Source: Tubulanus polymorphus (lineage: Eukaryota; Nemertea; Palaeonemertea; Tubulaniformes; Tubulanidae). From it: DNA of 64,000 nucleotides. The notes under the pieces were generated by a model. It did no database searches, was not told where the DNA came from, and saw only the letters and a program-made list of their open reading frames with translations. Made by a program: the position numbers and the translations under genes. Each line of letters begins with the position of its first letter. The stretch's first letter is position 1. Of this stretch, positions 38,935-52,198 are shown in pieces. The stretch spans positions 2,153,001 through 2,217,000 of the forward strand of contig NC_134031.1 in the NCBI RefSeq assembly GCF_964204645.1, given 5' to 3'.

Positions 38935-40560
38935 TGTGAAGGGAGATATGTTATTCGCGCGAGTCCTGATCTGGTCTGCTTGCTCACGATAAACACTCGG
39001 AAAACTTATAGTTCGCAGTTTTGTGTGTAGATGGCGGTAGTCGTCTTTATGAAACGACTAGATAACAAATTCAACTGCGCCGAGGGACACACATAGGACA
39101 TAGATTGAGATGTATACATCTTATCAGTTCAGAGCCAAGTTACATTAGCCAAGAGTGATTTTAATCCTTAACACTGATCTTGTTGTTAGATTGGCTGTAG
39201 ACCTGAGTTGGTCTTAGATATGGTATTCTAACATTGGTACCAGCTTCGCGAAACTGGGGGTCTAGAGTAGAGGGTTGTCGTATTCTGACAACAGACTGAT
39301 GTTTTCCGTAGTTTGTCAAGAAAAATTAGAATCCCACAATTTTGCCTCAATTCTTTCATCAGAGTCATTCCGAAACTGTAAGAAAAAAATGAAATATGAT
39401 TATATTGATCAAATGTAGGATTTTAATTTTGTCAGTTTATTTTCCGTTTAAAATGAATTTCCATTGACTCAAACGCTAAAATCGAAACATATGAGTTTTA
39501 AAAAAAGAAGTCCACAATTTGAGGACACCGTAATTTGTTCATGTACCGGTTTACCAAAACAACCAATTCACATTTTGTACGCAGTTAAGTTCTCAGATTC
39601 CAGATGATATCAGAGGATGGTTTTGCCCATGGCGGAAAAGCCGGGTTTAGAATTCGCGTTTGAGGGAAAATGTACGTAATTGTAATAAAATGACTTTTTA
39701 TTTATTTTCATATACAGTCAATCTTCGGATGATTTAGAATCGTGTATAACTATAATACACACTTTGAGCATACAATTAAATTGTATCTTTCCACGTTTCT
39801 TTCCCTAAACGCCGCTATTTCACCGATCCCACGATGTAGCCTATAATACCTACATCTTCACAATAACAACTGGGTCAAAGAATATTTGAACAATCGAGAC
39901 TCGTGATACGACGCACAATAAAGCCGCCCAGGCTCACCGAGCCTATTTCATATTGAAATGTTGTTCTTGAAGAGGATGAAAAGCGATCATCTTGAAAGTT
40001 CACATCAAACTGCGTTCTGTGCCGCGGGCAATAAACGCGGATGTCCTCGATATAGAGTTCGTGTAAGACTGCTGGCATACGCCGTGTCGTATCAAACATA
40101 GTACGATACGCGAGAAGAGAATCCTCCTTGAAAAGACAACTAACCTTAAAAACTTAAGTAGTTTTACACCTCGCTTACGTTGCGCAAGATTCCGTAATAT
40201 CTCGGGGAGATCCTAAATGCACCATTTTCCGCAAAATAATCAGAAAATTCTTCGTCGGGTTTCGTATGTCTCATGTGGCAAGGGGTTCACTTTGGTGAAT
40301 ATATAAATACCTGTTGTACGCGTATCGCTTTATGCTACGCAAGTTTTTCGGGGAAATCCTAAATGTACGGAAGAGCATTGCGGCCATATGATTTTTTTCT
40401 AACTCGTGATTATTTTCTACTTTTAAACTCGAAATTTCGAAAAATTCATATGGCGGCAATGCTCTTCCGTATATATGCGCCATGAATTATGCTAGATTTC
40501 TGCAAAATATTCAGAAAATGCGCCATTCGAATGTGGCTAGAAATGCACTTTGGGGGAATA
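38935..40560. other. Divergent intergenic region between MGST1 and the HES gene
   Basis: No coding sequence recognised. A fragment of the GGTTGCA-type foldback family occurs near 39175-39260. A locally repeated, partly inverted block lies at 40165-40560. Confidence 0.5.
40365..40471. repeat. Inverted repeat
   Basis: The left arm TACGGAAGAGCATTGCGGCC, followed by ATATGA, is inverted at the right as TTCATATGGCGGCAATGCTCTTCCGTA with one mismatch over about 26 bp. The spacer is AT-rich. Diverged direct repeats surround it (CACTTTGGTGAATATA near 40289 and CACTTTGGGGGAATATA near 40546). Confidence 0.7.
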
Positions 40561-40569
40561 TAAGTGCCT

Positions 40570-41173
40570 GTTTTCTATGGGAAATGTTGTCAACATAATA
40601 AGTAATAGGTAGTCTACATTCATGCCAGAAAATCTTTCGGGTCAATCTCAATTACTTGCACAATCCTCAAAATTAAGATGGCTTACATCTGCGCTTCCTG
40701 GTTACGCATTTCCGTTTGCGCACGTGTTCGCGTAAGCTCGAATTCAAATATGGCGCCAAATGATGGCAGACGACACGACTATTAATAGCATCCAATGACG
40801 CATGCGTAACGCGTGTCCACGATGTATTCATTGGAATGTGCCAGCTCATTCATATTCAAACGCCGAAAAGGCGCCCGACGTCCGTCCAATCACAGACGCG
40901 CTGGCACGAGGCGACTGCCTATAGCTCGTTATCTATCGAAGTCGTTGATTGGTTGAGAGTATCGGAATTTTTGATAACCAACCTAATTCACCTGAGATGA
41001 TTCTGACATTCGCCGGAGATTCATCGGACATTTCGGCCCACGCTCTCGACAACCCAAACACATTAATACCTCACCGCAATTATTTTCGGTAGCGAACCGG
41101 GTGCTTGTGATATTCCATCACAGCGCAGATACCTATCAACTACTCAACTTCATTCGAGAAAGATCGGGACAAG
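40570..41173 (+). promoter_or_regulatory. Probable promoter and 5' UTR of the HES gene
   Basis: Contains CCAAT boxes at 40792-40796 and 40886-40890, an inverted one at 40948-40952, and a relatively GC-rich core. TATGGGAA at 40576-40583 fits the loose Su(H)/RBPJ consensus YRTGRGAA expected near Notch-responsive HES genes, but a single site at this distance is weak evidence. No TATA box. The transcription start is not determined. Confidence 0.4.
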
Positions 41174-44100
41174 ATGGATAAACAGCATCAGCAGCAACAG
41201 GCAGCGTCTCAACCTCAAATTCAGCAGATGGCAGAAAATGGTTTCACCTCAGCAGCCATGGAATTTTTGGCAACTCAAATTCCTTCACAGAAACAATATC
41301 TCCGTCGGGTAAGTTAAGAATTTATTCATCATAATTTTAACATCTTTTTTCATTTGAAATACTTCATGCTATAAGTTGATGATGTGCTTCGTATTCCTGT
41401 TCTCAAATCGAGTCGTCATGAAATAGATTTGTATAGTTATTTCGTTAAGATTTGTATTTGCTTACTCACTGCTTGTGACTTGTTTCTAACTCACTGCTTG
41501 AGTGTCTTGCAAGAAAATAGTTCATTGAGCATAAGACGTATGGTCAGTGGATAAATATGAATCCAGTGTGAGTGCTGCGTGGTAACCATCGCATCATACA
41601 CCTGTGATAGCTTATCTATGCGAATGAATTGCGAACTCTTTCGATTCGTATTTTCTTGTTGCCAACTGAATGTGCTTGGTATTTCACCTACGAAAGTCTT
41701 GAGTTCGTTTACGAGGCTTCCATGATATCATTCGCGAAATTGTGGTCATAGTTTAACCACTTATTGTGAGGACGATTCGATCGAAAAAGTCGATTTTCAT
41801 TAACATCCATTAACGACATACAATCAAACCACTAGCGTCGCGTCTTAACTACACATTCAATAATTACACGTTAGGATAGTGCTTTTGGCACTTAACATTC
41901 TAGCTGTTAGTTTCAGGCGATTATCGCCGCGTCGACCAGGTGATCTGTATATACACAGCGATAGAGATCAATCCTGTAGAATTTGACACTTTGCAAACCA
42001 GACAAGGGACCACTGTCTTAGGCATCGGTGACAATCCATTCACAGATTATCTTTGTTTTTGTAACATTTTACGAGTATATTCTGTGTTTTGCACGTTTGA
42101 GTTGCTGTGTATGAACAGTGGTTACTGTCATCAATTTCCCCGAGCTTAGTTGTTAATTTGATGATACAATTTCTATTTCATTCAGGTATAACTTCTTGAT
42201 CGCTTAGTATTATATTGCTTCGATAGAACGCTGACCACACTCAAACGTGGTGACCGGATAATAAGATAAAATCCCACTATTTACAGATTAAAAGAATTTA
42301 AAAACCAGAATTTATTTATTAAATCTAAAATATTTAAAAGACACGACGACACCTGACGATGATCTCTAGGGTGAGATCGAAACGTCGTGTCTTTTGAATA
42401 TTTTAGATTTAATAAATAAATTCTGGTTTTTAAATTCTTTTAATCTGTAAATAGTGGGATTTTATCTTATTGCTTCGATATTTGCACAAAATTCAAATGC
42501 GAATATCCTTTTTGGAAAAAAATAATGATTTGAGGTACATTATCTTTCCTTTTTCAAATTGCAAAAACCGATGAAATCTTATATTTTGAAATCTACATAT
42601 CGCTACATCCTGATTTGACATTTAAATTCGATATACATAATCAATTCCTGGTATTTAGATGAATAGATCAGACTTCCGTCATCTGAGTAGTCTGTATTCT
42701 TAACACGTACACGGCTATAGGCGCGCTATGTGAAATCTACGAGCAATGCTCGTAGGTGAAATTAACCCCTATTAAACGACACGTAATGAACCGTAGTCGA
42801 ATTACGCAAATCTACGCCGTACACAATGGCGGCAGATATCGCCTTTAATTTCTCCGCCATTCATTATTGAATTTCCCGCCATTTTCGGTTGAATTAAGCC
42901 CGGATTAGAAGTGGTAATTAGGAGCCGGTTGTATTAGGGTTTAGGTTGAGCTGTGATTTTCTCATACACACGGGCGGTATATTAAACCCCCTCCGGCGTC
43001 AGTCTGTGCGGCATTTGCGCGCATCGTATATCTTCACCGCTGACATTTTCTCAAAATCCATCGTCACCACGAGACTATCGGTGGTATTTCTGTCTTCGTC
43101 CGGTCTATTGCGATTCTTTCGCATGTTAAAAACACGCATTCTATACAAATAAAAAAATCATTTATGTCACAATGAAATAGGGAATAATTTTCTTTATCAA
43201 TCGGCTCGGGCGCTTGACCAGTCGTGCCGACTTGACCACGCGCGCTGCGCGACTCCTTTCACGCTCAAAAAATAGGTTTTTTATCGTATTGTGCCCGGGG
43301 CGTCTTTTAAGATAACACGTCTATTGATAACCCAGGTGTGCCCGTATCCAACAGTCAGAGAAATGACCATTTTTCAATTGTCCGGAATTTGTTTAGCAGT
43401 TTTTCTTGTATTCAATAAGTTTATTTTATGTTCTGTCGTTCCGGATTTAGAACCTGTCGCTTGACAACGTCCAACTCGCCTCTCAACGAAAATATTCATT
43501 TGTTTCTTTTTACGAAAAAAATAATACAATATTATCATTTTCGTTGCAGATTAATAAACCATTGGTCGAAAAGAAGAGACGAGCCCGCATCAATAACAGT
43601 CTGCAACAACTGAAGACGCTGGTCGTGGATGCTTTGAATAAGACGGTAAGCGACTAGATTTTACGTACATAAGATAAAACCCTGACGATAACATAAGCTA
43701 CGGAGATTAACTTATCTTATCTCGAAATCTATCAAGTCTTTTTAGTCTACTTAGAACACTCACAAGTTAAGGTATATATCTTGAAGATTACCCGAAATGC
43801 CAGTTCAACTAATTTAGGTTGTTAATTTTCAATATTGCGGGTCTTTTGTACATTTTTATCTAACCTATATTCGCTATCATTAAAGTTACGTTAAAGTTCG
43901 GAAGGTCGCGGTCGTAGCCATATTGAGCATGGATTTTTCTAAAAGTTTGCTCCGACAGCACGACTATATAGTACCCGTAATGCAGGCCTTAAACTTAAGC
44001 GACAATATTTCGTAATATGTGACCGTGTTGGGAGAGGGTTGCTATACGTGCCGTATGAACCTCTTCGAATCTTCATTCTCTATTACATAATGCGCAGGCG

Positions 44101-47100
44101 TCGATGTAAAATAACCACGTGGCCCGAACTGATTCAATTGATTTGACATATCGGGTCGAGAATTGCGACACATTGCGTAATCGACAAAATGTGACGAAAT
44201 TACCGACTGTTCGCGAACTACCCCCCTTTTAGTTATAAACCTTAACGACCACCTAAGATTAGATCGACGTAAGATTTGATAATTTTATAGCTTTTTCTCC
44301 GTCTAAGACGGGTATTTACCGAGCCGTCGGCGCGAGCCTCCATCGCACCTCAAGAGTCACGAGTTGACACAGGCTCTCCGGTTGCGAAACCACGTGATGA
44401 TAGAGTGTCTTGGAAGCTCGTGTCTTCTTCGTGACCCGGCGTCATATTGTATTGTGTCCGGGCGTCAAAAAATAACTTGACATTCTAAATGAATATAACG
44501 GAAATAGTGGTGGTTCGTGTGCAGGGAAACCGGAACTCAGCCATGTTTGAATGTCTCGTGCAACGTTTTAACATTCGTATTCTAGATTTAAAAACAGATT
44601 GTATAATATAAGTTAATTCTCTGATAAAAAAAAGGGCACAGATTGCACAGATTTATCAAGGCGTAGATTTAAGAGAAGTCTATACGACCATCTGAGTTAT
44701 AATCAATCAAACAACTTACGACCAGTCGTTAAATTGAAGAACATTTTGGACTTAGGTTATTACCGTTGGGCCCACATCTATCTTAATGAATTATTTTAGT
44801 ATCTTCGATCAATCAGGTTGGTTGCTCGTAGCTTTGACGTTGACGGTGGATTCTGGGCTCCCTTCTGACGAATATGGGCCAGTATGTTATAGCTTTCGTA
44901 TTGAAACCGAATGTATCAATTTCCCTAGCGATAAATGAAGAAATCCCACACTTCGAATTTGAAATTATACTATCAAATTTATTATTACGAAACCACAACG
45001 TTTCGGCTGTTGACTAACAGCCATCATCAGGTGGAATGGTGATAATGGTGGCCACCTGATGATGGCTGTTAGTTAGATGATGGGATTTCTTCATTTATCT
45101 ACAGTTTACACGGATTATAGTGTTTATTCGACAACTTCCCTAGCGATATTACCCGAAATTTGATGTACATGGATGTATAAAAATAGGAATATGAATTCTT
45201 TGAAATATGCCTTGAAATAATTACGCTGTGTTAGTATACGTTAGTACACGTGTTAGTATAACACCGGAAAGCTACAGAAAAGACTCGGACAATTCCGTGG
45301 ATTTGAATGGCGCTAGGTATGACAAAATGTAATCTTTCTGTCGCATATAAAGAAATCTTAACTCATCTTATTTGAACAGTTAACAAATATTTACAGTCGC
45401 TCGTGTTTGAGATAAGTCTGTGACGATAAAAGAGATGTTAAACGTTGTGGTTATATAGTATTGTACACTATATTTGCCTTGCGAATGATGGGGGTCAAAT
45501 ATTCCCAGGCACATTAAATAAATTATAAGAAGATGTGTTGACCCGCGTAGACACGAGGGGATATCCACAAAACTTGGCTTCTTTCCGAACGTGGCCATTC
45601 ATGGCACCGGATATACGTCCTCGATTTGACTGAAATTTCGGGCAAACAAACCCGACGGACTTAAACCGTTTCATTTCTCGCATAAAAGACAGGAAACCAG
45701 CCTCTCTCTCGGCGTATTATTCATCTGCTCGTGTAAAACGGCGTCTATTCATTCGAAGATCAATATCTCCCACCAAGTGCCTCGCGGAAAAATGAATCGC
45801 GTCTTGTTGATTCATTTCACCTATTGTCATACACGATTCCCTATAGGCGAGCGAGCGACATCCTGGTTTCGAATATTCATCGTCAATGTGAAGGAATTCA
45901 CGTGGATCGACATTTCTATAGAAGACATTTTATGATATAAACTGATCGTGTCCTCGGAATGAAAAAATGTACGCACAAAAGCGCACGTGCTACATCCAAA
46001 GCGGGTTCTATAGAATCTGATTTGCTTGTGGAAGACCAAACTATCTGTTTCCACATTTTCTAAATTAAGTTTTATGCGCATCGTAGCATTTAAGAATCCC
46101 ACATGGTTGTTGCTGAAAGTTTGAAAAATAGATTTGTAAAGGTGCACTATCACTCTCCTACCTGAGTCGTCTAACTGATGGTGAAAGTTAAACTGTTTGA
46201 ATATTTTTTTTCAGAATTCGCCAAAAGCTAAATTAGAAAAGGCAGATATTTTAGAGATGACCGTGCGTTACGTCAGAAATCTTCAAAGACAACAATATGC
46301 CTGTAAGTACGAGCTAAGATACAGAGCCCAATTCGGACCCTTTAAGTTTCTGAGAAGTTGTTTTTTCTAACTACTTCCTCCCGTGGATCCACTTAGAGAC
46401 TAAAACCATAACCAGGATTTGAAAACAGTCGAATAGCCAGACACAGAACGTGGAGAATTGATAGTATGATAAAGGAAAGCACTGTTCAAATCTAAAAGCA
46501 TAATTTATTATTCAAAGATTGGAAATTGAAAACGGAGGACACGAGGATTTGTAGATGTATTTCTATTATGTATATTGGGAGGGAATTCATCGAGTTGATG
46601 AATATGGAAAAATTGGAAAGTTTCGCCTTTGAAAAGATGTTCCACTTGACAGTTTTAAAAATGCCTCTTCTTATCGGAAAACTCCTTAACTTCGCTTTTA
46701 TGACCGTCAAAGTTAATAAATCGTTGGTGCTAGAAAGGTATCTGTTGCCGCACCTGGTTATGAATAAACATTTAACAACCTGTTTCGAGATGATTGCGGT
46801 CTTGTTAAGTTATCATTTCCTCGTATTGTATCGCCCGGGTCCGGCCACCTGTACAGGAGACAGCCATCTTTTGTTCAGATAAGGAAGTGTATTTGAGACG
46901 CTTTTCAATTCGAATTCCATAACCATCTGTGCGGGACATAGAATCAAAATTAGACATGAATCGAGCATTAGATTTAGACAATGTGACTGAGAAATTTTGA
47001 GAATTCTGCAGACAGGATGCGGGATTTAAAGGCTAGCTTATGTCGGGCTGCGTTGACTCTTATTCTGAGTTAATCTCCGTGAAAGAAAAACAGGTGTGCT

Positions 47101-50100
47101 TACGAATCATATCAACAGGTGTTATAATTAAGCCTGGCACTTTCCTTAAAATCTCGACTCCCAGGGTAAAGTCTATTCAGACCTCCATGGACGAGTTGCG
47201 ACTCAAATCAATCCGAAGTTGATCGAGGATTTAAAATGGTGGGCTACCTCACTGAATAGCTAAGTCTTTTCCGCGGTAATTTTCTCGATAGAGTTCCTAG
47301 AATTGGTCTATATCAGCAACACTCGATTAGATTCTATGATTATTCGTAATTCGTGTCAATCGACTTGAAATGGAAATTATGTCGCTTTCAAAAGCGAACA
47401 TATGTCGACGAATCTGTCCTTAGAACGGTCGCCATATGTCGCTTATAGAATCAACCTTGACATTCGTATTTCGTGACTAAATCGCGAAAACGACTACTGG
47501 AAGTAAATGAGGAGGTCAAAATATATACTTCAAAAGCATCGTGGCCAATCAAATATATCTATATTTATGTGGTAGAGAGGGAGATATCATGTACGTGACG
47601 TCATAGTTGAGTCAAGTGTTGGAGACTTGCCGTATAACGGCAAACATAATATGGTCATTTACAAATTACGGGGTGTCGTTGAAATTTCGGATTGTATCGA
47701 CCGGCGCGTCAAAATGGCGTCGGCCACGTGAAAAAACACTCAGATCTCTTAACACGCAACCTTGACCTGTGCGGTGACGAAAGGCATTTGCGCACGCACA
47801 CGCGATGGCTTGCGTTTAGCTTTTTATGTTCGGAAAAAACCAAAATGAACACCCGGTAACTTACCTAAGTCAGAGAAGAGAAAAGCACTAAACTTTTTAA
47901 GGGGGTGCAGCGAATGATAGTTCTTATGCAAAAGTATACTTTATTGAGGGAACTATGTATATATGTAAATGTGTTAAGGTTCTACGTGTCAATTGTGTAT
48001 TCGTAGTGGTGCAGTTTCTATTCAGCATCCATTCGAGTTGGTCCATTCGCATCCAGGTCATATTGCCTAGTAACTTTTGTGATGTGGAGTGAATAGGACG
48101 TGAATGACGCCGCGTGTTACACGGTGGCCTAACCCGACTACCGAAATCCTCTCTTAAAATATAGCGTCTCATTATTTATTAGTCGCCAAGTCATCAACGA
48201 CATCATCACCGTCGAATACGTGACTTTAGTCCCCATTAAATTCGTATTGTGATAATTAGTGTACGAGTTCCTTGTAAAGCCTTTCACCCGATAGACTTGG
48301 GATTCGTGAATTAAAGGCTAATCATCATGGGAATAGTAGGAAGGGTTTAAATGCTTGACACCTTTCCCATCTTGATAATAGCGACGCTAATTCTGAATTC
48401 GACTGAATTGATATTTAGAAATAATTCATTATAGAAGGCTCTCATTATCTATATGTGTATAAACTAACCATGGACACTATAACGAATTCATTTCGTTTTG
48501 TTCCATGCACCACCCTACTAGAAGAATACATTACTTAGAAAATATGTGATAGAACCTGGGTCCTTCTAAGCTATTGGAAACAGTTAAAGTTAGTACTTAT
48601 GTTGATGGTTCTATAGCACCGGGCTATACACGGTCAGCGCATTAGAAATACTAGAATAAACGTTGGGTATCACGAGTCCTGGAAAGTATTTCTACCTGAG
48701 TTGCCGGACCTGAACATTTCTATACTATACAAGACTATGCAATCTCCGATGTAGAATCATTTTAAATTTTTTTGTTATCATCGAATTTTCTGATTTATAT
48801 CTTCACAGCCAGCGCAGCAGCCGACCCTGACATCATCAACAAATACAGAGCCGGCTTCAATTCGTGCGTGAAAGAAGTTTGTAACTTCATGATGTCGATG
48901 GATAAAGTCGATCCGAACGTGAAAGCGCGTCTACTCGACCACTTGGCTACCACGATACAAACTAATCTTCCTTCGAGTTCACCGACTAAAACATTTCAAG
49001 CCAAACCGAGCCCTTTGAAAGGTAAATATTTGCCTCTGGTGGAGTCCATCTTTTGATATCATGATTTCAATGTTGGACGAATGATGTCGTTATTAATAAA
49101 ATCGTACGGAAACTGTTTTAACAGTGTATAATTTGTGTATTTGTCCAGGTTTACAAGAAAGAAATGTCACAGTGAATGAGACCCGAGGACCGCTGCAGAC
49201 TGTTCAGTTGAAAGCGGCTCCGGCCTCGACCCGACGTGAACCTCAGCAGACGATCCCGAACATCTGCTCTTTAGCCATGGAAGCCGAGGAACAACAGCAA
49301 CAGTTGTTACACGCCGGTTATCAGGTCGAGAACGTCAGCGACGTCGAACCAGATATCGAGGACAGCGAGCCCAACTGGAAAGAAATAATGCAAGCAACTT
49401 TCGGTCAAGAAAGTCTGAAACTCGTAACCGACGTTCAAGCTCAAACTCTGAACAATGAAGTCGTAGATAATGTACAAAAGCAGACGATTTCTACTGGAGC
49501 TGAAACCACTTCGAGTTCTGCGATACGTAGTCAAGTTGCGCTTATGATGAACGTGGCAGACGCTCCCCAGCAAATCTTCAATGTACAGGCGTCCCAGCAG
49601 ACACCAAAATCTACGAAGTCCAGACGAATTCTGGGATCAACGACTTGCCAGATCATTTCGATACCCCCACCCATGAAAACCTCCGTATACTGTGACCCGA
49701 TACCGGCGGCCAAATCGTTGAAATCTTTACCAGTTTTACAGAGCAAAGACGTCAATGCGACTTTGTCACCGGCCGTAGTCGTCTGTTCGTCACCAGACAC
49801 ACAACTGCCGTGCATCAACTCGTTCACCACAGCGGCTAAACCTAACAAACGCGTAAAACCAGTGACTTCCAGGCGCGTGGCAGCTTCAACAGTTACCCTG
49901 AGTCAAGCCCAGAAGACACCCGTAATGACATCGCTGACCAGCGCGGCTATGAACGCCTACGCCGCAGCCCAACCTCAGACGATCGCGGCGATGAATGCGG
50001 CGAAGATTCTGCCCAAATTCATCAAGATCAAAAACGAAAAAGCTGCCGAACAAAAGATGCCGAAAACGACGCCTCTCGACACGCTGAAGTATAACCAGCT

Positions 50101-50287
50101 ACTGACCGGCTACGTTTCTAAGGAACAGGCAAACCAGGCCAAGTCGGCAAGAATCGATCAGCTTCGCGCGCAACTGACAACTTTGAGCAATTCGTTCCCC
50201 GGTTATCAAAACATCATTCCGGCAAATATGGAACCAAACGAAAATATCGACGACGAAGATGACGAATCTGTCTGGCGTCCGTGGTAA
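41174..50287 (+). CDS. HES: HES-family bHLH-Orange transcriptional repressor
   Basis: Five exons: 41174-41308, 43550-43645, 46215-46302, 48809-49021 and 49149-50287. They total 1,671 nt and encode 556 aa; GT-AG, all in phase. The protein has a Gln-rich start (about residues 4-18). The bHLH domain spans about residues 46-106, with the basic region [14 protein letters not shown] carrying the family proline and helix 2 in [15 protein letters not shown]. The Orange domain spans about 111-155 ([20 protein letters not shown]). A long, low-complexity, Gln/Ala/Ser/Thr-rich region follows, and the C-terminal tetrapeptide WRPW recruits Groucho/TLE. HES proteins are nuclear repressors, often Notch targets, in neural and segmental patterning. 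At 556 aa it is well above typical HES size (about 250-350), because of the tail encoded by exon 5. Intron 2 and intron 1 contain hammerhead-like inverted elements. Confidence 0.96.
42260..42471. repeat. Near-perfect 89-bp inverted repeat around a hammerhead-like core
   Basis: The left arm (42260-42348) and right arm (42383-42471) are complementary over 89 bp with one mismatch. The 34-bp spacer continues into the motif CTGACGA-T-GATCTC-TAGGGT-GAGATC-GAAAC: a CUGAnGA box, a 6-bp hairpin and GAAAC. It lies in intron 1 of the HES gene. A transcript would fold into a very stable hairpin. Confidence 0.9.
44985..45085 (-). repeat. Inverted repeat with hammerhead-like core
   Basis: On the minus strand, CCTGATGATGGCTGTTAGTC continues with AACAGCCGAAACGTTGTGG. 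That is CUGAUGA, one extra U, a 6-bp stem (GGCUGU/ACAGCC), then GAAAC. A second, truncated copy of CCTGATGATGGCTGTTAG lies inverted at 45054-45073. The flanks repeat GGGATTTCTTCAT-type sequence in opposite orientation. It lies in intron 2 of the HES gene. Confidence 0.8.
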
Positions 50288-51452
50288 AACAAAACCACAC
50301 ACAAAATGATACTACGACTTAAGTTGTGGTTTGTACAAAGACTATAATGATCAATATGGTGCAAATAGGATATCTCTAAAAAGAGCGAGTTATTCTGAAT
50401 ATTGACTATAAACGGATATAGCATTTTCATGAGGTTTTTTTAACCCATAGCCCCCGAGATGATAAGCATTTATTTTTGTAGATGGAAAATCTACTGGGAA
50501 AATTACGAGGCAACTCGTCACTTTTTTCTACTTATGTATAGAAAACTTAATTTGTTGACTTTATATGTTGTATACCTTATCCTTTATAGCTTTTATATTA
50601 TATACATTTTACAGATTTTAGTTACGGATTTTTTACTTTCTTTCTATATTTACCAAGTCGGTAATTAGTTCAGTAGTTTCGTAAGGTCTTGAGCATTTCA
50701 AACGATAGTTTGATTTGGGTCATATTTCTGAGTTGGAAATATGAAAACCTGCTAGAAGACCACCCTCGTTAGCCTCTTAATTTTAAGGCTCGAAATGGAA
50801 TAGATGGTAATCTTAGTTCCATGTCTATTTACCAAGAGGTCACTACGAAAGATGTTTTCGTGTCTGTACATATTATTTTGTAATACTTCGTTAAAGAATC
50901 TACCAATATCAAAGTATTTGGTAATAATATCCTTTTATTCTAGACAACTAATCATATTGTCTTCCTGCGCTGTTACTTAATTGATATGTAATTAGAAAAT
51001 AGATTAGAAATTAGATACATTATATTCAAATCCAGCCTGCCACATCTACTTACTAGAATCGTGTACATTTATAGGTTTGAAAAAACCTAGGTTTGGAAAA
51101 AAAAACTTTGTATTGTTTTATGATTTTGTCGTGTGAAAATGTGCATCTATCCACTATATACATATAGATAACCATTGTTGAATTGTTAAAATGGAGTTTA
51201 TGTTTAAAAAAAATTAATAAAATCGGTTTAAAATTTGATCTTTGATCTGAAATACTATAGTTCACTTTTCGCTCGTTTATTTACACTTCGCTTTTAGGCG
51301 ACTTCGAATGCAGCCGAAGAAAATCGCGTGTTCACAATCGAAGCTAGGGCGCAGTCAGCACAACTCTGTGCGTTCAAAGCAACCTTTTTCATTAGAGAAT
51401 AGCCAGCGATGATCGGACCTGGCGACATTACTAGACTCAGCCACGGCTTATT
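50288..51452. other. 3' flank of the HES gene
   Basis: AT-rich sequence without coding potential, probably a long 3' UTR. A clear AATAAA lies near 51216. The stretch to 51452 shows nothing else recognised. Confidence 0.5.
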
Positions 51453-51453
51453 A

Positions 51454-51669
51454 GGCTAAACAAAAATGATACCTTGTTTCTCCGCAGCGGCCGGGTCATG
51501 AAAAATATGATAAAATTTATAAACAGTTCATTTCTATAGCGGCCGGGTCTGTTATGGTAAAATTGATCACGATTTAAAAAAAAGTAATGTATAGGGTAGA
51601 TAGGCGGCCGGCCAGGTCAACATTTAAGCTCAGCAGAGCGGAGAAACAAGGTATCAATTTTTTTAGGCT
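51454..51669. repeat. 220-bp MITE, GGCTAAA family, copy 3
   Basis: About 216 bp in the opposite orientation to copies 1 and 2. The left flank is TTA. The right terminus is mutated (TTTTTAGGCTC), and there is a short deletion beside CCGGGTCAT. A B-box-like motif (GGTTCGAATCC, about 51740) follows outside the element. Confidence 0.88.
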
Positions 51670-52198
51670 CAGCCAGAACTGGTCTCTCGAGTGTGAATGC
51701 AATCGGTCTACGTTCGAACCGTGACAGCTCGAAGCCATCAGGTTCGAATCCCAGCATATCTTTCATCGAATACGGTTTGAGGTCGACGTTCAAAACACAT
51801 CGGGTCGCTGGGAGGGCCATTAAAATTCCCCAGAAACTGTATTAACCTATTCCTAAGGTATGGATCCCGATTCAAGAACCACAAAAAAAACTACGTTCTA
51901 GCGAGACTACGCGAGACAAGAACGAAAAACTCTTAATTTGGTTTTATCATATTTTCCACGAAAGATTTTTATTTACATTTTATTACACAAATAAAAACGA
52001 AGTTTAAAATTTCCACTGCATCATAACTATAATTTTCTAAAATGCATCTTGTATGTCACTCTTCCCCCAACCCGTTCAACTTGCATCAATCACTCTCCTC
52101 ATCTTGCTCACCCCTAGTCTGAATACCAGTCGTTGTTACCGGTTCCCTACATGAACGACGGCTAGGTACTAGACTAGCTCAACCCTCCTCTCGCCCTC
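51670..52198. other. 3' region of EXD3
   Basis: Sequence past the EXD3 stop (minus strand). AATAAA on the minus strand occurs near 51967-51975 and would give a 3' UTR of about 230 nt. Nothing else seen. Confidence 0.45.

Noticed and set aside
46526-46882. 118-codon frame within a HES intron
   Set aside because: No recognisable domain and no clear splice sites in phase; not supported as an exon.
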